Shown here piece by piece: positions 8,423 through 17,811 of a stretch of 64,000 bases of DNA. Both the position numbers and the translations under genes were made by a program. Where the stretch lies: assembly GCA_963714795.1 (NCBI GenBank), contig CAVQPS010000010.1, forward strand, positions 124,001 through 188,000. The letters are read 5' to 3'. The notes beneath the pieces were generated by a model. It did no database searches. It was not told the origin of the DNA and was given only the letters and a program-made list of their open reading frames with translations. Source of the stretch: DATIXJ01 sp963714795 (lineage in GTDB: Bacteria > Bacteroidota > Ignavibacteria > UBA10030 > SZUA-254). Every line of letters begins with the position of its first letter. The first letter of the stretch is position 1.

Positions 8423-10540
8423 TCAGAATGCCTGACCGATGCCGAAATGAAAGACTCCGTTACCGATGGTCTGACTCCAAAACGGTTTCTGGAAAACCGA
8501 TTGCCGTGAGGCATTCGCCGTCGGATCGAACAATCGGAATCCATAATCGACGCGGAACGGTCCAAAAAACGTTTCATACCGGAACCCTGCTCCCGCGGCA
8601 ATGGCAACTTCACGCGGTTTAAAATCTCTAATATCACCCCACACGTTACCGAAGTCAACAAAATAGACCATCCAAATATTTTGCGGTTTAATGAATCCTG
8701 TCGTATTAAATCCCCGGAAATGATTGACGCGCATTTCCATACTTCCCTCAAAAAGGAAATTTCCGCCGAATGGCACCAACTCGGGAGACATCGCTCCAAG
8801 CTCTCGTGCACCCCATCCGCGAACGCTGTTGCTTCCGCCCGCAAAAAAACGCTGCGTCAGCGGAATACTTACATCGCTATACCTGCTCTCTCCATATTTA
8901 TCCTGATATCCCGTCTTGAGCTTCAGGGCAAGAATATTGAACCGCGTATTTGTCAAATCAAAAAAGAGTTTCCCCAGCAGTGTACCTTTATAGTATTGTG
9001 TGAACGGCAAACCGGACCGGATCCCCGGAAGAATTTTCGGCAGAATACCGGATTCTTCCAGAGAAATACTTTCAAAAAATCCATCCGAGGGAGAAAAAAT
9101 ATCGTTGGTCTTGTCGCGTTGTAGTGTCAACGTGAGTATAGAATTGAATTCCGGCGGGTATTCGGCTTGAATTTGCACAAAGACCGAATCCTGTGTCCCG
9201 GTGGGAAGAAGGAATTCCGGATTCATTCTTTCAAGTGTCCATTCCAAAAATCCAAACGTGTAGGTAGCAAATTGCTTTGTCAACTCGATCTTATTTCGCA
9301 GTATCGAAAGGTTGTAATCCTGTTGTTTTTCCGTCGTATAGCTGGACGTCCACGAACCGCTTAACGACCGGGTGAATAAATACGGCTGAAAGATTCGAAA
9401 TTGAAAATCGATAGCCCCCTTCACGGTAGAATCCCGAAGTCCTTTTTCCCCGAAGACATTATGAAAATTCCAATCAAAAATATCTTCTGTCCGGACCTGT
9501 GATTGCGCAGTAAAGGTTCTTGCGTCGCCGAGAAAATTTCTATTCGTATACCCGAGACCGGTGCCAAGGTTAAAAAAGCCACCCTCATCGGAGACCAACA
9601 GTTCCGGCGACAACTCATTTCGTAATCGTGGCCGCACCGTAATATCGATCGGAACCTCGGTGGACGTTGACGAATCGGGCGGTATTCTCGGTTCGAGGCG
9701 AGCTGTTTCAAATATTCCGAGGCGGTTAAGATTTCGCTCGCTGGAAAGCCCCTTATCACGGCTATAAATATCGCCGGGTTGAAAATCGAGCTGGCGGGTT
9801 GCAAGATCGGGTGTTATATCTTCCCGCGGCGGATCAACGTGAACGGTGGTAGATCCAAAATAATACCTTTTTCCCGGTGTAAATGCATAGATCAACGAAC
9901 ATTTATTTGTCGATAGATATTTTTTTGCGATGGAATGTTTCTCATCATAGTGCGCAAGCGGATATCCTGCATTATTCAGGATTTGCAAAACCCGCGCAAT
10001 TTCTGCGGACCCACGAACCGGCTGAAACGGCATATTTTTTTGGAGCAACGGTTCTTTATAAATAGCCTGCCGGACATCCTGGGAAACACTATCCAATCCA
10101 ACATAGCGAATGGAATCGATAATCGCTCTCTGGTGTTCCTGAATAGAAAAAAAAAGATGGATTTGACGTGCAGAACTATCGATGGTTGTCGAACCTTCCA
10201 CGGTTGCATTGAAGAAACCGTTATCCTGATAAAAGCGCTTCAATCGTTCCGCATCGTCATCGAAGATGGAGGGCTCGAAATATTCCGGAGCCGCACCAAG
10301 TTTGCCGAAGATATTGTGGAGTAATCTGGGAATGCCGCCGGGGGATTCTTTTGTCCGAATCATCGACTTCAAGATATCGGTGTCGAACGACGAGTTCCCC
10401 GTAAATGTAATATCCTGAATTTCAAGTGACGATAGCACGACATTGGAAGGTTGGGAAAAGGACATTGTCCGGCATAATGCAAAAGCTGTTACGAATTGAA
10501 TCACAATAAAAACACGATGACATCTCAAAAAGCCGGACAT
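8423..10540 (-). CDS. Omp85-family outer-membrane assembly protein (BamA/TamA-like)
   Basis: The 705-residue protein starts with a signal sequence, followed by POTRA-type repeats (about residues 35-330; LEIQDITFTGNSSFDTDIL, GIFETARLEPRIPPDS). A 16-strand Omp85 barrel comes next with the family's lid-lock motif as VRGWGARELG, and the protein ends in phenylalanine, the usual outer-membrane insertion signal. It should insert or translocate proteins at the outer membrane. Fewer POTRA repeats than canonical five-POTRA BamA and moderate length make TamA or a secondary BamA as likely as the main BamA. It is the first gene of the operon with holB and metG. Confidence 0.88.
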   Translation of the reverse strand: MSGFLRCHRVFIVIQFVTAFALCRTMSFSQPSNVVLSSLEIQDITFTGNSSFDTDILKSMIRTKESPGGIPRLLHNIFGKLGAAPEYFEPSIFDDDAERLKRFYQDNGFFNATVEGSTTIDSSARQIHLFFSIQEHQRAIIDSIRYVGLDSVSQDVRQAIYKEPLLQKNMPFQPVRGSAEIARVLQILNNAGYPLAHYDEKHSIAKKYLSTNKCSLIYAFTPGKRYYFGSTTVHVDPPREDITPDLATRQLDFQPGDIYSRDKGLSSERNLNRLGIFETARLEPRIPPDSSTSTEVPIDITVRPRLRNELSPELLVSDEGGFFNLGTGLGYTNRNFLGDARTFTAQSQVRTEDIFDWNFHNVFGEKGLRDSTVKGAIDFQFRIFQPYLFTRSLSGSWTSSYTTEKQQDYNLSILRNKIELTKQFATYTFGFLEWTLERMNPEFLLPTGTQDSVFVQIQAEYPPEFNSILTLTLQRDKTNDIFSPSDGFFESISLEESGILPKILPGIRSGLPFTQYYKGTLLGKLFFDLTNTRFNILALKLKTGYQDKYGESRYSDVSIPLTQRFFAGGSNSVRGWGARELGAMSPELVPFGGNFLFEGSMEMRVNHFRGFNTTGFIKPQNIWMVYFVDFGNVWGDIRDFKPREVAIAAGAGFRYETFFGPFRVDYGFRLFDPTANASRQSVFQKPFWSQTIGNGVFHFGIGQAF

Positions 10541-10589
10541 TCCAATGCGTGGATAAATAAGAGTAATTGCTTAACGTGAAATAATAAAA

Positions 10590-10618
10590 AACCCATCCGT
10601 ACATGTCGTGGATGGGTT
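10590..10618 (-). terminator. Terminator after the DUF2795-like gene
   Basis: AACCCATCC and GGATGGGTT form a perfect nine-pair stem with an 11-nt loop. On the minus strand it is followed by TTTTTATTATTT. It separates the small upstream gene from the bamA-like operon. Confidence 0.75.
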
Positions 10619-10693
10619 ATTGAAAAAACATTCATCACCCTTCGATGCGTTTACACACTGTCTTTGTGCGATGACGAATTGCGATCGGATTAC

Positions 10694-10918
10694 TTAATAC
10701 TCATTCTCATCTTCGTAAAAGAAATCTCCATCCGTTGGATAATCGGGCCAAATTTCTTCCATACTTTCGTATGGCTCTTCGGCATCTTCCAATTCCTGAA
10801 GATTTTCAATTACTTCATTCGGCGCCCCCGTGCGAATAGCATAATCCATAAGCTCCTCCTTTGTCGCGGGCCAGGGGGCCTCATCAAGATAGGATGCAAG
10901 CTCCATCGTCCAAATCAT
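10694..10918 (-). CDS. Small acidic DUF2795-like protein
   Basis: This 74-residue, strongly acidic protein begins MIWTMELASYLDEAPWPATK and continues with EELMDYAIRTGAPNEVIENL, the helical core of DUF2795-type proteins. An acidic tail (EEPYESMEEIWPDYP) follows. Such small proteins are widespread and well conserved in the Chlorobi/Ignavibacteria group, but no molecular function is established that I can name. It is a single gene closed by the terminator at 10590-10618. The ATG is well placed and the frame is intact. Confidence 0.75.
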   Translation of the reverse strand: MIWTMELASYLDEAPWPATKEELMDYAIRTGAPNEVIENLQELEDAEEPYESMEEIWPDYPTDGDFFYEDENEY

Positions 10919-10979
10919 GCGATACCACTTTTCAAATTAGTGTTTACTCCAAAGTCGATAAACAATACCACAATCGTTT

Positions 10980-11939
10980 CTAACGCGAAGAAATTTTCTC
11001 GCGATATTCCTGGGCTGTCACATCGTCGAAAAAATAATCAACAGGATTCTGAAATACACCGTTGAGTCTGACCTCATAATGCAAATGAGGTCCGGTCACC
11101 AATCCGGTACGGCCGCTTTTGGCAATAAGGTCGCCACGCTTGACATGCTGTCCTTCATGAACAAGAATTTTGGACAGATGTGCATACAACGTTTGATATC
11201 CGTATCCGTGATTGAGAACGACAACATTGCCATACCCTCCGCCGCTGTGGTCAGCCATTTCCACGATGCCATTTCCGGAAGCATAGACCGGCGTTCCGAC
11301 ATCATTAATAATATCCAATCCCTCATGTTTCTTAAAAATTCCGAGCACCGGATGCATGCGTAACCCAAAACCATCTCTCGAATAATAACCTTCCATCGGT
11401 TTCAATGCAGGAAGTGCTTCAAAATATGACTTATTAAATTCGTATTTCTTGAGAATCTGTTCATAGCTCTGTTCCTGCACTTTCACTTCCCCGGACAATT
11501 GTTCAATCGTTGTCACGGCGTTAGCAAGAACGGGATTTCCATTTTCTTCCAACGAACCGGAATTCGGATACACCACAGATCCACCCGTACCGGCCTTTTT
11601 AATATCATTACTGACCGGGTCAAGATCAACCAGCAAACGCAATTTGCCACCCTGCTGATCGATACTTGAAAGCATCGATTGTAACTCTTCAATTTTTGAA
11701 TTAAAATTGAGAATCTGAGCTTGCATTTCTTTGTTCTCTTGCTGCAATACGGAAATCTTACCATATCCAAGACTAAGAAAATTATAATAGATATGGTTGC
11801 AGACCAAGAGCAGGATTATGCAACCCACAACCGAACCGATAATAACACCTGCAAGTTTCGCACGAAACCATTTAATTTCATGCACCTGAAGGTTATTATC
11901 GGAATAATAATATGTTTTTTTATTCCTTGTCCTAAACAT
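10980..11939 (-). CDS. M23 (LytM-type) cell-wall metallopeptidase with membrane anchor
   Basis: The 319-residue protein has a transmembrane helix (about 30-52), a coiled coil (about 60-100, then 140-170) and an M23 domain from about residue 185. Metal ligands and catalytic residues are visible: His205 and Asp209 (HEGLD), His254 (YAHLS), and His285 and His287 (GPHLHYE). Members cut peptide cross-links of peptidoglycan or act as regulators of amidases during division. The complete H-x3-D...H-x-H set argues that this one is active. It has its own promoter (12016-12044). Confidence 0.93.
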   Translation of the reverse strand: MFRTRNKKTYYYSDNNLQVHEIKWFRAKLAGVIIGSVVGCIILLLVCNHIYYNFLSLGYGKISVLQQENKEMQAQILNFNSKIEELQSMLSSIDQQGGKLRLLVDLDPVSNDIKKAGTGGSVVYPNSGSLEENGNPVLANAVTTIEQLSGEVKVQEQSYEQILKKYEFNKSYFEALPALKPMEGYYSRDGFGLRMHPVLGIFKKHEGLDIINDVGTPVYASGNGIVEMADHSGGGYGNVVVLNHGYGYQTLYAHLSKILVHEGQHVKRGDLIAKSGRTGLVTGPHLHYEVRLNGVFQNPVDYFFDDVTAQEYREKISSR

Positions 11940-12015
11940 TCAATAATGTACCCAAGTTCCACCAAGCCCAATACTGCTTCCACCGTCCACCGGATGGAAG
12001 GTAATAGACTGCGTC

Positions 12016-12044
12016 AACATAAAAAAATAATCGCTGTTTGTCAA
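12016..12044 (-). promoter_or_regulatory. Promoter of the M23 peptidase gene
   Basis: On the minus strand TTGACA (12039-12044) is followed after 17 bp by TATGTT (12016-12021). The predicted leader is about 70 nt. Confidence 0.45.
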
Positions 12045-12070
12045 GATTTTTTTTTGAGATTGTGACTTAG

Positions 12071-13084
12071 TTATTCAAAATCATGTTCGAAATAATCGAT
12101 TGCGCGGACACCCACCTGCCTTGTTTTTTCAGAAATTACGGCATCTAATCTCTTTGTGAATTCCTTGGCAGAATCATAACCGTAATGTTTTAAAAGGTAG
12201 TTAAGGGCTATGACTTCACAAATTACTGTAACGTTTTTGCCGGGAAATATTGGTAATTCTACATGAAGCACGGAAACGTCCAAAATTGAGATTCCTGTGT
12301 CATCAAGCCCGGTTCGAGTATATTCCTCGTCGGGCCGCCATTCTTTTAATTCGATAATAACCTCCACACGTTTCTGAAACCGGATTGCACGGATCCCGAA
12401 CATACTTCTCACATCAATGAGGCCAAGTCCCCGTATTTCCATAAAGTGTTTCACGAGATCGGTTCCGGCACCCATGAGAATACCTTCACCCTTGCGGGTA
12501 ATCATCACAACATCATCGGCCACGAGCCGGTGACCGCGCTCAACCAGATCGAGGGCAATCTCGCTTTTTCCGATTCCCGATCGGCCTGTCAACAAAACGC
12601 CGACTCCATACACATCGACGAGAGATCCGTGTACGACCGTTTGTGGAGAAAACTGGTCGTCCAAAAAATCACTCAATATATAGACAAGCTTGGTCGTCTC
12701 GAATGATGTTTGAAACAACGGCACCTGACGTTCTTTCGCCATGGTCACGAAAAAATCATCGATAGGATTATTGTTCGTGACAATGATACAGGGAACATCG
12801 AAATCCAGAATTTTCTTCAACGCCTGCTTGCGCTCTTCCGGTTTGAGCTGATCCAGATACCTCATTTCGGTATTACCGCAGACCTGCACGCGATCGTACC
12901 GGAATAATTGAACATACCCTGCCAGGGCGAGGCCGGGCCGGTGAATGTTTTTATCCTTGATTTCTTTTCCAAAACCAATATCACCGGTGAGCGATGTCAG
13001 CTGCAAACGTTTCTTGTTGGATTCAAACAGATAACCGATGGTGATAGACTGCTTGCGGGTTTCCGTGGCGCGTTTCGCGGTCAT
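12071..13084 (-). CDS. hprK: HPr kinase/phosphorylase
   Basis: The 337-residue protein has an N-terminal regulatory domain and a C-terminal kinase domain with Walker A (TGRSGIGKSE) and the family signature around EIRGLGLIDVRSMFG. The enzyme phosphorylates or dephosphorylates Ser46 of HPr. No HPr or sugar-PTS gene is visible nearby, as is common outside Firmicutes, where the kinase may act on a nitrogen-type or incomplete PTS. The start overlaps the stop of hpf by four bases, so the two are translationally coupled at the end of the topA-xer-hpf-hprK row. Confidence 0.95.
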   Translation of the reverse strand: MTAKRATETRKQSITIGYLFESNKKRLQLTSLTGDIGFGKEIKDKNIHRPGLALAGYVQLFRYDRVQVCGNTEMRYLDQLKPEERKQALKKILDFDVPCIIVTNNNPIDDFFVTMAKERQVPLFQTSFETTKLVYILSDFLDDQFSPQTVVHGSLVDVYGVGVLLTGRSGIGKSEIALDLVERGHRLVADDVVMITRKGEGILMGAGTDLVKHFMEIRGLGLIDVRSMFGIRAIRFQKRVEVIIELKEWRPDEEYTRTGLDDTGISILDVSVLHVELPIFPGKNVTVICEVIALNYLLKHYGYDSAKEFTKRLDAVISEKTRQVGVRAIDYFEHDFE

Positions 13085-13443
13085 GCGTCTTCTTCTGTTA
13101 TCAATGAATCGATTTTTTCTTCCTTGACCCGTCGGAGAGTTTTTTTATTTTTCATCCGAATTTTTGTTTTGTACTTTGTCAATTGGCGCTCCAGTTTTTC
13201 AACGGCAAGATCAATAGATTTTATATATTCTTCGGATTTTTCTTTCGCCGTCAGAATAGTGCCGTGTACATGGAGATTGATCTCTGCCGTTTTCAAACTA
13301 TTGATCGATCGTTCAAAACTCAGAATAATATCTCCCCGAACAATACCGTCATAAAATTTATCAAGCTTCTTAATGGTCTCTAAAGCATGTTCCCTCACCT
13401 TGGGCCGTGCTCTGAATTTACGAGCGGTAAAATGAATATCCAT
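13081..13443 (-). CDS. hpf: Ribosome hibernation-promoting factor (short form)
   Basis: The protein has 120 residues and the beta-alpha-beta-beta-beta-alpha layout of the HPF/RaiA family: MDIHFTARKFRARPKVREHA at the start, AEINLHVHG in the sheet and the basic helix VEKLERQLTKYKTKI. It binds the decoding centre of idle ribosomes in stationary phase or starvation. The short form lacks the C-terminal dimerisation domain of long HPF. A basic tail, KNKKTLRRVKEEK, may stand in for it. It lies 20 bp after the recombinase gene and overlaps hprK. Confidence 0.92.
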   Translation of the reverse strand: MDIHFTARKFRARPKVREHALETIKKLDKFYDGIVRGDIILSFERSINSLKTAEINLHVHGTILTAKEKSEEYIKSIDLAVEKLERQLTKYKTKIRMKNKKTLRRVKEEKIDSLITEEDA

Positions 13444-13463
13444 ACTGATCCTCTCGAGAATTG

Positions 13464-14369
13464 TTATGCTTTTGGATGCGCCTGTTTATAAATACGTTTC
13501 AGGCGGTCAACAGTTACATGGGTGTACAATTGCGTTGTCGACAGACTTTCGTGACCGAGCAATTCCTTGACCGCGCGGAGATCGGCACCGTGATTCAACA
13601 AATGTGTTGCAAAAGAATGCCGCAAAACATGGGGACTTTTCTTTTCCAGGTCCGATACCGACCCAATATAACGATTCACAATGATATAAACACCTTTCGG
13701 ATAGAGTCGTTTGCCGTGTACGGAAAGAAATACTGCAAGCCGATCCTTTTCACCGGTCGCATCAGAATACCATTGATCCCGATGAACAAAATATTTCTTT
13801 AACGCTTCCTTCGCCTTGCTTCCCAACGGAACAATGCGATGTTTTCTTCCCTTTCCCAGCACCTTGATGGTGTCGCCGTGAAAGTCGACATCGGAAATAT
13901 TTAACTGGAGAAGCTCGTTCAGACGGATGCCGGTACCGTACAACAATTCAAGTATTGCCCGATCCCGTAATCCTTCCGTTTGAGAACAATCCGGCTTGTT
14001 CATCATTTTATCGACGGAGGGCTCATCGAGAAATACCGGTAATTTTTTTGGAAGCTTCGGCGTTACGACATTTGCCGCAGAATTCGATGTGATCACATTC
14101 CGCTTCAATAAAAATTTCATGAAAGAACGGATTGCAGACAATTTCCGGGCAACACTTTTTTTACTGATCCCGCGATCGAGCAGATCCCCGAGGAATAACC
14201 GGATCGTCAGGTGATCGACAGCTTTTATCGAATAGGACTCGGTGCTAAAATGCCGCTTCAAAAAATCATGAAAATCCTGTAAATCGTCTGCATACGCCGT
14301 CACCGTATGAACGGAATAATTTCTTTCACGTTTGATATAATCGAGATATGTTTGAACGTAATCGATCAT
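13464..14369 (-). CDS. xerC: Tyrosine recombinase XerC/XerD
   Basis: The 301-residue protein has an N-terminal SAM-like core-binding domain and a catalytic domain with every active-site residue: Arg149 (GTGIRLNE), Lys173 (GKGRKHR), His247 and Arg250 (PHVLRHSF), His273 (LGHESLS) and nucleophile Tyr282 (TTQLYTHV). The Xer pair resolves chromosome dimers at dif. With no second Xer in the window, C versus D cannot be decided, and the symbol is provisional. The location right after topA and before hpf is a housekeeping context rather than that of a mobile integrase. Confidence 0.93.
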   Translation of the reverse strand: MIDYVQTYLDYIKRERNYSVHTVTAYADDLQDFHDFLKRHFSTESYSIKAVDHLTIRLFLGDLLDRGISKKSVARKLSAIRSFMKFLLKRNVITSNSAANVVTPKLPKKLPVFLDEPSVDKMMNKPDCSQTEGLRDRAILELLYGTGIRLNELLQLNISDVDFHGDTIKVLGKGRKHRIVPLGSKAKEALKKYFVHRDQWYSDATGEKDRLAVFLSVHGKRLYPKGVYIIVNRYIGSVSDLEKKSPHVLRHSFATHLLNHGADLRAVKELLGHESLSTTQLYTHVTVDRLKRIYKQAHPKA

Positions 14370-14374
14370 CAGCC

Positions 14375-16702
14375 CTAACCTGCTGCAGCTGTCTCAACTT
14401 TTTCCACTTCGGCTTTACATTCCGGACATTTCAGATAGGCACCGCGTTTTTGAGAAAATTTTTCAACCATGTACGGGGACCCGCACGTTTCGCACGGCGT
14501 CGATGTCGGCTTATCCCATGATGCAAAATCACAATCCGGATACCGTGAACAGCCGTAAAACGTTCGTTTGCGTTTTGTTTTTCTCTCGATCAGATCGCCG
14601 TCTTTACACTTCGGGCATTTAATGCCCATCGAGATCGGCTTCGTGTTTTTACATTTCGGATAATTCGAACAGCCGAGAAACGTTCCGAATTTGCTCGACC
14701 GCACCAGCAAGTCGCCGCCGCATAATTCGCATTTCAATCCGACAAGGTGTTGAATTTTTTCCTGATCTTCCGGAAGAGGTTTCGTTGTTTTGCACGCCGG
14801 ATAACCGCTGCATGCCATAAACCTTCCGTTCCGTCCCCACTTAATGATCATCGGCTTACCGCATACTTCACACGCTTCGTCTGTTTCCACCTGTAACGAT
14901 TTTTTGATTGCCGAAGCTTTCTTGGAAGCTTTTTCCAGCGATTCATGGAACGGTAAATAAAAATCATCCAGCACGGATTTATAATCATTTTTGCCTGAAG
15001 CAATCGTATCAAGCTCTTCTTCCATTTTTGCCGTGAACCGGACATTAAAAATATGGGGGAAATTGTTCGTCAGCAATTTATTCACTTCCATGCCGAGTTG
15101 AAGAGCGTACAATTTTCGATCCCGTTGTTCGACATAATTTCTGTCGATAATCGTTCCGACAATCATCGCATACGTACTCGGACGACCGATGCCGAGCGCT
15201 TCGAGCGTTTTAACCAAACTGCTTTCCGTATACCGCGGCGGGGGAGAAGTTTCGTGGCGTCGGGGAACGATGCTGATTAAATGAGATGATTGACCCTCGG
15301 CCAGGTTATTCGGCAATCGTTTTTCTGAAATTTCAGGATCTTCTTCCACACCTTTTTCGACGTCATCGCTTGCCGCGTCATCATACACCTGAAGAAATCC
15401 CCGAAACGTGTACCGGGACGATGTGGCTTTAAACTGAAATCTTCCGCCCCCGACAATGACGGTTGTCGTTTCCATAATAGCGGCTTCCATCTGGCACGCG
15501 ACAAATCGGTTCCAGATCAGTTCATACAGCCGGAACAAATCTTTATCCAGGTATTTTTTTATCTCCTGTGGCGCATATTTCACCGATGTCGGCCGGATCG
15601 CTTCATGGGCATCCTGCGAGGTTTTCTTTTTCTTATAGACATTAGGATGTTTCGGTAGATATTCTTTCCCGTAATTGTTGATGATATATTCGCGCACCGA
15701 AGCAACGGCGTCATCGCTCAACCGCGTAGAATCGGTTCGCATATATGTTATCAATCCGACCGATCCTTCATCACCGATTTCGACACCCTCATATAATTTT
15801 TGAGCAAGTTTCATTGTCCGGGTTGCCGTCAGATACAATTTTCGCGATGCTTCCTGCTGTAACGTGCTTGTAATGAACGGTGGCAGCGGATTTCGTTTCG
15901 ATTCTCTTTTATTAACACTGGCGATGGAAAAAGTATTTTTTCCGATTTCATCAATATATTTTTTTGCGTCATCTTCAGACGGGATATACGTATACTTATC
16001 ACGGGTTCCTTTATGACTAATCTCGTTCAATGTATCGGCAGATGGAACGATAAGATCTTTCCCGTCGATCTTAAACAGTTTTGCATAAAACGGATCGGCA
16101 GTCGGTGTTTTAAATTCACCGATAACCGACCAGTATTCCGTCGGAATAAACGATGTGACTTCCTGCTCGCGCTCGCAAATCAGCCGCAATGCGACCGATT
16201 GCACACGCCCTGCCGACAAACCGTAGAACATCGTCTTCCAGACGAAAGGAGAAACTTTATACCCGACAATTCTATCCATCACACGGCGTGCCCGCTGGCT
16301 GGAGACCAGGTTTTCATCGATTGTCTGCGGTTTTTCCATCGCTTCGGTGATGCCACGTTCCGTAATCTCATGAAAAAGAACACGGAATATGTTTTTATTC
16401 GTATCGGCTATTTCTTCGGCGATATCCTCGGCAATTGCTTCACCCTCACGGTCAGGATCGGTTGCGATGTAGACGTTTTCCGCCTGTGAAGCTGCATCTT
16501 TGAGTTTTTGAACAACTTCTTCCTTGCCGGCAATTGTTTCAAAGGATGCCGCATATCCGGCATCAACATCGACGCCAAGTGTGCTTTTGGGGAGATTCTT
16601 TATATGGCCGACCGAAGCATGCACGATAAAATTTTTTCCGAGGTATTTATTTATCGTTTTCGCTTTTGCCGGCGATTCGACTATCAGTAATGATTTTGCC
16701 AT
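14375..16702 (-). CDS. topA: DNA topoisomerase I
   Basis: The 775-residue type IA topoisomerase relaxes negative supercoils. The Toprim domain is at the N-terminus (LLIVESPAKAKT; acidic triad in TDPDREGE at 81-88). The active-site tyrosine is Tyr320 in ITYMRTDS. Four Cys-rich zinc-ribbon units follow from about residue 625 (CEVCG, CELCG, CPKC, CETCG, each with a second Cys pair). Number and spacing of the ribbons are normal for the family. It heads the topA-xer-hpf-hprK row, with a five-base gap to the recombinase gene. Confidence 0.97.
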   Translation of the reverse strand: MAKSLLIVESPAKAKTINKYLGKNFIVHASVGHIKNLPKSTLGVDVDAGYAASFETIAGKEEVVQKLKDAASQAENVYIATDPDREGEAIAEDIAEEIADTNKNIFRVLFHEITERGITEAMEKPQTIDENLVSSQRARRVMDRIVGYKVSPFVWKTMFYGLSAGRVQSVALRLICEREQEVTSFIPTEYWSVIGEFKTPTADPFYAKLFKIDGKDLIVPSADTLNEISHKGTRDKYTYIPSEDDAKKYIDEIGKNTFSIASVNKRESKRNPLPPFITSTLQQEASRKLYLTATRTMKLAQKLYEGVEIGDEGSVGLITYMRTDSTRLSDDAVASVREYIINNYGKEYLPKHPNVYKKKKTSQDAHEAIRPTSVKYAPQEIKKYLDKDLFRLYELIWNRFVACQMEAAIMETTTVIVGGGRFQFKATSSRYTFRGFLQVYDDAASDDVEKGVEEDPEISEKRLPNNLAEGQSSHLISIVPRRHETSPPPRYTESSLVKTLEALGIGRPSTYAMIVGTIIDRNYVEQRDRKLYALQLGMEVNKLLTNNFPHIFNVRFTAKMEEELDTIASGKNDYKSVLDDFYLPFHESLEKASKKASAIKKSLQVETDEACEVCGKPMIIKWGRNGRFMACSGYPACKTTKPLPEDQEKIQHLVGLKCELCGGDLLVRSSKFGTFLGCSNYPKCKNTKPISMGIKCPKCKDGDLIERKTKRKRTFYGCSRYPDCDFASWDKPTSTPCETCGSPYMVEKFSQKRGAYLKCPECKAEVEKVETAAAG

Positions 16703-16765
16703 TCTCTTCTCAATGTGTCCTGCAATGATTTCAACTCTCTATAACCGTTTCCGGTTCCCGTACAA

Positions 16766-17179
16766 TCAAAAAAGATAAATATTTTCTTGCCGATGCATCT
16801 CTTCGCGTTGTTTCACCGTCGTATCTTCATATCCTGTCAAATGAAGAACGCCGTGAACAACAAGTCGTTTCCGTTCTTCACGTTCACTGACCGAATACTC
16901 TTTCGCCTGGCGGCGTGCCTGGTCGAGATTCACGTACACTTCGCCATCGAGAGCGTTCGCATGTTCATTGAGGGAAAAACTCAAAACATCCGTGGTATAC
17001 CGGTGGCGGAGGTAGGTACTGTTCAAGGCAATCATCATGCGATCCTGAATAAAAATGATATTGAGCGCCGCACGACCGACTTTTTCCCCCTGAAGAACCC
17101 GCCGGACAAGAGCAATCGTGGAACCATGCCGAAGGCGGTACCGGGGATGTGCATTGAATACACGAATCGAATACGTCAC
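16766..17179 (-). CDS. ybeY: rRNA maturation endoribonuclease YbeY
   Basis: The 137-residue protein has the UPF0054 fold and the metal motif HGVLHLTGYED. Two His ligands are present. The third, which is His in E. coli, is Asp here, a replacement also seen in Bacteroidetes-type YbeY. The enzyme takes part in 16S rRNA 3'-end processing and ribosome quality control. Its ATG overlaps the stop of the upstream unknown gene by four bases, so the two proteins are probably made together. Confidence 0.92.
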   Translation of the reverse strand: MTYSIRVFNAHPRYRLRHGSTIALVRRVLQGEKVGRAALNIIFIQDRMMIALNSTYLRHRYTTDVLSFSLNEHANALDGEVYVNLDQARRQAKEYSVSEREERKRLVVHGVLHLTGYEDTTVKQREEMHRQENIYLF

Positions 17180-17637
17180 CGTTTTTTTCCGGCTTTGCGT
17201 TTGTTCTGCGGAAGAAGAGATTCCGTCAACGATAATGCAATTCCGGAAAGCATTACTTCGGGTCCGAGACGGGTAAAATCACCGGACAGGATTTCGCTGT
17301 CGACATTTGCATAGAGCGAACACCCTCCTTCTTTTTCCACAATCAGCCCGCACAATTTCCCGTTCGATTCGCCGACAAATGTCACCTCGCTCAGCATTTC
17401 ACTGATGACAAAGCCGGAACAAAAATGCAGTTGTAAATGCGCGTTGGGCGTATACACGCTCACCAAATTTCCGCGCCGTTTACCGATCGTAATGCCCGGA
17501 TAAATTTCCAGTGCAAGCTTCCGCTGCGACTCCTTACCTTCCAGTTCAAAGCGGATATTATTCCCCATGTGTTTCGCAGGAACGCCCAGTACACTGCTTA
17601 GTTTTTTATAATCAGTCTTTTTAAACGTAAACGCCAT
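17176..17637 (-). CDS. Conserved-looking hypothetical protein, partner of ybeY
   Basis: I do not recognise this 153-residue protein. It is predicted cytoplasmic and mixed alpha/beta, starts MAFTFKKTDYKKLSSVLGV and ends in a basic tail (QNKRKAGKKR) that could contact nucleic acid. Two stretches look like beta-rich cores: NLVSVYTPNAHLQLHF and LCGLIVEKEGGCSLYAN. It is translationally coupled to ybeY and is the first gene after a good promoter (17812-17840) with an unusually long leader. A role linked to RNA or ribosome maturation is only a guess from the neighbour. Confidence 0.72.
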   Translation of the reverse strand: MAFTFKKTDYKKLSSVLGVPAKHMGNNIRFELEGKESQRKLALEIYPGITIGKRRGNLVSVYTPNAHLQLHFCSGFVISEMLSEVTFVGESNGKLCGLIVEKEGGCSLYANVDSEILSGDFTRLGPEVMLSGIALSLTESLLPQNKRKAGKKR

Positions 17638-17676
17638 GCTCTTCGGTTTCCTTTAAAATCTGCCATCAATAAAAAT

Positions 17677-17714
17677 CCCGGAAGCGCACACGGACTTTCG
17701 ATCACGCTCTCGGG
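17677..17714 (-). terminator. Terminator-like hairpin in the leader upstream of the ybeY operon
   Basis: On the minus strand CCCGAGAGCG pairs with CGCTTCCGGG (two central mismatches), then ATTTTTATT follows. It stands about 100 nt after the predicted transcription start and 40 nt before the first gene, so it could be an attenuator or the end of a small RNA. Confidence 0.4.
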
Positions 17715-17811
17715 GCAAAAAAAATATCTTCACTGGTATGTTGTACAGCGTGTAATCCTTTTTTTCTTTCAGCAAGTTCACATCCGGCCGACAATGCTTC
17801 GTGCACCTGCA

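Noticed and set aside
13464..14369. Phage or integron integrase
   Set aside because: All Xer residues are present, it is embedded in a topA-hpf-hprK housekeeping row, and no attachment-site repeats are seen around it.
16766..17179. Loss of YbeY activity because the third His is missing
   Set aside because: Asp at this place is, to my knowledge, usual in Bacteroidetes-type YbeY, so it is taken as lineage variation and not as inactivation.
17638..17810. Short minus-strand frames in the leader before the ybeY operon (about 33 and 60 codons)
   Set aside because: They lack an ATG, overlap each other and the hairpin, and show no known motif. The region is better described as a leader or small RNA.
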